Source of the DNA: Cubamyces lactineus
Taxonomy: Eukaryota > Basidiomycota > Agaricomycetes > Polyporales > Polyporaceae
Reading direction: 5' to 3'
NCBI GenBank assembly: GCA_022376465.1
Contig: JACDTU010000004.1
Coordinates: forward strand, 1,302,001-1,366,000
Length of the DNA: 64,000 nt
Positions within the stretch are counted from its first letter, which is position 1. Each line of letters opens with the position of its first letter. The translations under genes and the position numbers were made by a program. The notes beneath the pieces were generated by a model. It made no database searches. It had not been told where the DNA came from and saw only the letters and a list, made by a program, of their open reading frames with translations. This document shows, piece by piece, positions 59,435-64,000 of this stretch.

Positions 59435-59909
59435 CTCGTCCTCTGTTTTCTTCTGGCGTTTTGCTGCGGGAATTGAGGGTAGGATAGAGTAGGGATAAGC
59501 GAAGGAGTGGTGGTACTTGGTGGAGGAACACTGCAGAGGACCTGCAGCACTGCAGTGTATCTGCGACGCGAGCACGTGGCCTGCAAGGAGTATATACATA
59601 GGCGCCCATAAGCGGTTGCGGGGAGAGCCGTCGACCGCGATCGCGCATTGCACCACCGTGTTCGTGCTTTGCATCCGCCATTCATTCCTCCGCCATCGAA
59701 TCCACCTCCCCACATTTTATTCTGGACACTGTTTTGCGCGTTCTCCTGGGGGCAGGTCAACTTGCTGACGTCGGTCACTGCAGTCGGAACACGCCGACAC
59801 GCTGCGGAGAGTCGCGGCCATATTAAGCTTCCAGCGACATTGCTAGCGCTGCCGCCTGGAGTTCTCTGCAACCGCTCGCTATACCTGTTCGGCGACACGC
59901 GCATTCAAT
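59435..59909. promoter_or_regulatory. Divergent promoter RRP15 / DIL-ankyrin gene
   Basis: 475 bases between divergent starts; possibly shortened by an additional RRP15 5' exon on the minus strand. A perfect TATA match was not seen apart from AGTATATACA near 59589, which faces away from strong start sites. Confidence 0.4.
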
Positions 59910-62900
59910 ATGGGTCCTTCGACCGTTGGTCCCGTAGACCTGACTGTCGAACCCGACCTGCAGCCTCTATACCCCACACCAGCTCAGATTTCGGATCTGC
60001 TATCGCCCAACGTCGGCCTCTCGCCAGCCCAGAAGGCCGAGCTGGTTACGCATTGCCTTGTACGCGCATGCGTATTCGCGGATCTCTCTCTGCTGTCGTT
60101 CTTGCTCTCCGACCGCCAGGCTCAGGCCTACGTTGACCTCTCTCATCAGGACGAGGATGGTCTCGGCTTGATCAGCACTGCGATCCTTGGCTTTGGCTCC
60201 GAGTCTGAACGCGATATAGAGCGTGAGGAATGCGTCAGATTGCTTGTTTCCGAAGGCTGCGATGTGAACCTCGCCGACCAAGGTGCGTCAATCTCTGCGT
60301 GCGAGACTGCATATCCGGCTCAAGTTCGTCGCGCCAGCCGGGTGGACACCACTGCATTATGCATCACTGCTATCCCCACCTACCCTCGTGTCCTACTTGC
60401 TTACGCATGGCTCTTCGCCTTTGGCACTAACAAGAAGGCGGCTCACACCTCTGGATATTGTCACCGCACATTCCACCCTGCCCGGTCGAGAGGATGTTGC
60501 ATTTCTGCTCGAAGAAGCGATGCGGGAGGCTGGGTGGAAAGGCGGCCGAATGGAAGAGCAGCGGCGATCGCTCGAGAAGCGCATGCGCCGCCTGGGGAAG
60601 CGACGGCAAATCCAGGAAGAAATAGAGAAAGCCCTCGGCATTGAGCCGAGATGGTGGGGAGATGACGATGCCAATTTCTCGCTGGACTCTGAGGAAGAGA
60701 GTGAAGATGACGACCCCATTCTAGTAAGTTGTCCTGGCGCTGTGCCGCGTCGCGTCTCTCAGAGCGAGCTGCAGACACCACCGCCAAATTACGCGTCGAT
60801 GCTCGTCTTTTCGCCGATGTCGCTCCCAGACATCTTCCAGTCGCTGATCACCGACTTTCCGCCATCGCTACGCAACGCCGAGCCCGCCAATGTGCTCTAC
60901 ATGCTTGCGCGATTTGCTTGCCTGAATTGTGACCATAGATGGGTAGAGGACTTGGTTATCGAGGCCACCGACGCAATAGAAGATGTATTCTTCGTAAGTG
61001 GTGCTCTGTGAGCATTGTCTGTAAGCACTGATGTGTACGTACGTCAGAACCATGCAGAGGACCCGACATATCTCATCTTCTGGCTGTACAACACCACGAT
61101 TTGGCTCCACCTTATGCGATGTGACAATGCTATCAGTAAGACATGCGAAAGCCTCGGTTCTCTCGCTCTCATTGAGGAAATCCTGAATTCCGTCTTCGGT
61201 AAGTTTCCCTGAGGGCTGTTTGCACGGAAGATGGCTGAACATGTGTAGTGTTCATCATCCGATATGCCGAGCGGAAAATCGACGGCCTGCTGGATGCTGC
61301 ACTGTTGGACTACTCCCCGCTTTCTAGCGAGTTCGAGGCCATACAATTCGAATCAGAGTGGTCTTTCCTGCGTTCGTTCGGTGCTGGAAAGAAGAAGGCA
61401 AACGGGACAGCGTCGAATGCCAATACCGTACGTGGGGCGCCTCCCATGTCTCCTACACAAACCAGTCGACCACCATCACCTCAACCATCCACATCTCCAT
61501 CCAATGTCCGTTCCTTCGCATCTTTCCGACAAACACTCTCCCGCGCACGCGCACCGTCGTCCGCGACACCTCTGCAATCGTTGTTTACCGATCCACAGCA
61601 ATCAACGACGTCACCCAAGAACGTGATATCCTTCATGACTGCGCTTCATACCCTTCTCGTACTCGCTGGCATCAACCCTGCACTGATCACACAGTTCTGG
61701 TCGCAAGTCATGTACTGGACCGCATGTGAGCGAATTGCGACTTGCCTCTCATGTCAGTACTGATTGTAGCGAAGGTGAGATCTTCAATAGAGTCCTCACG
61801 CGGAAGAAGTACCTCTGCAGGTAAGGCACCCCCTCCCGGGTCGTCGGAGCACAACGTACTAATACTCTGAAGATCACGGGCTGTGCAGATAAGTATGAAC
61901 TTGGGCGTCATAGAGGAATGGATAGGGAACATGGAACTGCCCCGGGGCGTAGGCTCTCATTTCGCCCCCGTTCATGATCTGCTTAACTGGCTTCAGGTAT
62001 GATCTTACATACTCTCGCCGTTGGCGCCCGTTGACCTCGGCAATAGTGCTTGTCGAGTATCACGGAATTCGCAAATCTCATCGCTACTATACAAACGATG
62101 AAGCATCTCAACCCGTTGCAGGTCAGTGAACTTGATCATACGTAGAGCACAAAACTTATGGGCGTCTAGATGCGTCGAGCGGTCCGCGACTACAAGTACG
62201 AGGTCAATGAGGGTCGTATGACCGAGGAGTGCAATCAGTATCTTGCGCAGCTGCAGAAGGATTGGGAGCGACATAGGGTCAAGATGGGAGTCGAGCAGCT
62301 CAGGAAAGAGGTAAGCATAGGTCGGTACCGGAGACCGATACATACTCACGCTCCTTGCTTCAGCTCGGCGAACGTGAACGTGAACGAGAGGAGAGCGTCA
62401 GCGCATCGCCATCCCTCCATGACGTTCCGATTGGCTCGGATCAGGCGTCCTCAACGTCCCAGGAAGGGAGCGCTGCTCAGCGCTCCATCGACGCGCTCTT
62501 TGATCGAACGCAAGAGAAGCTACTCTGGGAACCGGCCAAGGCACCTGACCCCCTCGGTGAATTGTTGGATTCGCGCTTCATGCTTCCTCTCCTGCTTCCC
62601 TCCGACCCGCGTTTGCTTGGGGCATTACCCACGAAAGCTCCGAGCCTGGACGACGAGAAGCGCTCCGGGGTCCGGCTGAGCGTGGACGGCTCAAGCAGAA
62701 GCGCGAGTCGTGCGAGCTTTGGGAACCGTGGTGCCATGGGTTGGCGGTTCAGCAAGCAGATACGCGAGATCGGCCCGAGTGCTCTACAGTACGTAGACGG
62801 ACACAGGGCCGCGGCGCGCTGGACCAGGCCCGTCGAGCTAGAAGAAGACGACGGTGACAAGCCACCTCCACCGTACACGCCAGATGATCCGAACGAGGAA

Positions 62901-63029
62901 GCCGGGGAGCTCAGGCTCGACACCCAGACCGTCCATCTTACGGCACTCACCCGGGCGCCATCCGGACGAAGTAGAGGGAGGGCAAGCGTCGCCAATGGCA
63001 CGCCGATAGACCAGAACGTGGAGACGTGA
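59910..63029 (+). CDS. Ankyrin-repeat and dilute (DIL) domain protein
   Basis: ATG 59910 (MGPSTVGPVDLTVEPDLQ). N-terminal ankyrin repeats: ECVRLLVSEGCDVNLADQ spliced to AGWTPLHYASLLSPPTLVSY, then LTRRRLTPLDIVTAHSTLPG. A basic coiled-coil and acidic linker follows. The C-terminal half has the DIL fold: YASMLVFSPMSLPDIFQSLI, YLIFWLYNTTIWLHLMRCDN, IEEILNSVFVFIIRYAERKI, DGLLDAALLDY, SFMTALHTLLVLAGINPALI, TQFWSQVMYWTACEIFNRVL, MNLGVIEEWIGNMELPRGVG, LLNWLQCLSSITEFANLIAT, IQTMKHLNPLQMRRAVRDYK. DIL domains sit in class V myosin tails and afadin; here there is no motor. About 870 residues, ten or so exons. Similar DIL plus ankyrin proteins occur across fungi; cargo or membrane tethering is only inferred. 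Confidence 0.9.
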
Positions 63030-63606
63030 AGGAGAAAAGTGCTCGTGTACCGGACCTGCGCATCGCATTGCTGTCGTTATGTGTCGTAGATACCACTGCT
63101 GTTTTGATTCACTTTGCATACCCGCATGGCCGGGATTTATCTGTAACTGGACGCGCTGGGATAGGGCGCGAGTCTACTGCGATACTTCCATTCATGCAAT
63201 CAGGCTAGTGTATATGTTCGGTGAAGGTGAGTCTCGACCGCGTCGCGTGCGGTGACTTGTGGGCGTCAGCGGGTCCATCAAGTTTGGCCCCGTACTGCTG
63301 TCATCAGCTTGTTTGGCTCCACGCGTATCGTATCACTGCTAGTCTTAGGTCCCACGTCAGCGCCGCGGTTCCTGGTATGAGCAAATATGCCTTCCCGCGG
63401 CCGAGGTACGCGTCAAGAGTCAAAGAATCTGGCTAGGGCGGGCATGACTGGTGGTCGCAGCGGCCCGCATTAGGACCGGTATCCCGAAACGGTATCTATA
63501 TCTCGAATTTCAACGGTTTGCTTCCCACCGAGTTGCGCTCACGCGCATACTTGCAGAATTGCTGACGTTTCCAATGTGTTCAGATACTGCCAGCACGTTC
63601 CGCAAG
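63030..63606. other. Intergenic region
   Basis: 3' flank of the DIL gene and upstream region of the partial last gene. No supported feature. Confidence 0.4.
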
Positions 63607-64000
63607 ATGGTGTCCGTCTTTCGCAACGCGGTTGCCTCGGTTGCAAAGCCGCCTGTTCTGCTGGTCCTCATTGCACAGGCGGAAAAGTCCTGGTGTCAAC
63701 AGGTTCGCACTACTCTCGGATGGTTGCAATTCTGTTATTGCGTCGTGCTGATATCGCCTCGAGTGAAGCTGAGTGAAGAGGGCTATACGGTGGTGCAGGT
63801 GCCGTATCCAGATGCGGAGAACGGCGATCTCGTCCGCAACCTGGCAGAAGCGCAGATCGAACTCCCGCAGGAACGTGAATGGGCTCTCGTGACGTACGGT
63901 CTAAAGCCCGAAGATATAACGTCTTTGGCCCCGCTATTCTCTTCTGCGACGCCTCGAGCGTGCGTGCACTATTGCCCTACGATCGAGGATGGCCATGGCC
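63607..64000 (+). CDS. Partial gene at the right edge, possibly hydrolase-like
   Basis: From ATG 63607 the frame stays open to the window end: MVSVFRNAVASVAKPPVLLV, LIAQAEKSWCQQ, then KLSEEGYTVVQVPYPDAENG, DLVRNLAEAQIELPQEREWA, LVTYGLKPEDITSLAPLFSS, and ATPRACVHYCPTIEDGHG. The middle about 20 codons (VRTTLGWLQFCYC) may be intronic, although I could not place clean splice sites. The pattern (a beta strand plus hydrophobic VVQVPYP, CVHYCP) is loosely like fungal dienelactone-hydrolase relatives, but no catalytic motif is visible within the window. The identity is uncertain. Confidence 0.5.
   Translation, partial: MVSVFRNAVASVAKPPVLLVLIAQAEKSWCQQVRTTLGWLQFCYCVVLISPRVKLSEEGYTVVQVPYPDAENGDLVRNLAEAQIELPQEREWALVTYGLKPEDITSLAPLFSSATPRACVHYCPTIEDGHG

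Overview
The window is nuclear DNA of a filamentous basidiomycete, most likely an Agaricomycete. The evidence is dense genes with many 50-65 nt GT-AG introns, a basidiomycete-type DUF6534 membrane protein, a basidiomycete-style Bck1 kinase, and orthologues of core yeast genes on both strands. No virus, transposon, CRISPR array, rRNA or convincing tRNA gene was seen. Gene models were assembled by eye from reading-frame continuity, splice signals and recalled family motifs. Exon edges are therefore inferred unless a junction is described.

Layout, left to right. 1-2257 (+) is the 3' part of an MFS sugar transporter. 4159-6468 (+) is a very intron-rich DUF6534 membrane protein. 6725-8614 (+) is the mitochondrial RNA helicase Mrh4. 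9339-12086 (+) is a DUF4203-type membrane protein with a long disordered tail. 13178-14011 (+) is an unknown single-exon protein. 14357-16810 (+) is a CSL (CBF1/Su(H)/LAG-1) transcription factor. 17366-19856 (+) is a type II membrane glycosyltransferase with a DXD motif. 20069-21174 (-) is ribulose-phosphate 3-epimerase. 21530-22408 and 24192-25011 (+) are two related secreted, probably GPI-anchored, proteins. 25219-25908 (-) COX13 and 26172-29751 (+) RPN2 are divergent. 30027-31117 (+) is a D-2-hydroxyacid dehydrogenase, followed by importin-alpha, LSM5 and mitochondrial ribosomal protein bS16m, all on +.

From about 35.3 to 59.4 kb nearly everything is on the minus strand: an acyl-CoA-binding/ankyrin protein, succinyl-CoA ligase alpha, the Mtr10/transportin-3 importin, septin Cdc3, a nitrilase, mS35, an IQM-like calmodulin-binding protein, the cell-wall-integrity MAPKKK Bck1, GID8 and RRP15. 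The exception is a plus-strand zinc protein (CZIB/DUF866) at 47774, divergent from mS35. 59910-63029 (+) is a DIL-domain/ankyrin protein, and a partial plus-strand gene runs off the right edge.

Most genes are housekeeping: mitochondrial expression and respiration (MRH4, COX13, bS16m, mS35, LSC1), nuclear import (SRP1, MTR10), protein turnover (RPN2, GID8), RNA processing (LSM5, RRP15) and cell wall or cytokinesis (BCK1, CDC3). The more accessory items are the secreted pair, the unknown at 13178, the IQM-like protein, the nitrilase and the DUF6534 protein. I saw no dedicated new multi-gene system. The best leads are the secreted paralogue pair with a shared promoter word and a CGG-N5-CCG palindrome, three stop-free 57-nt introns in three different genes, and the reconstructed IQM-like protein.
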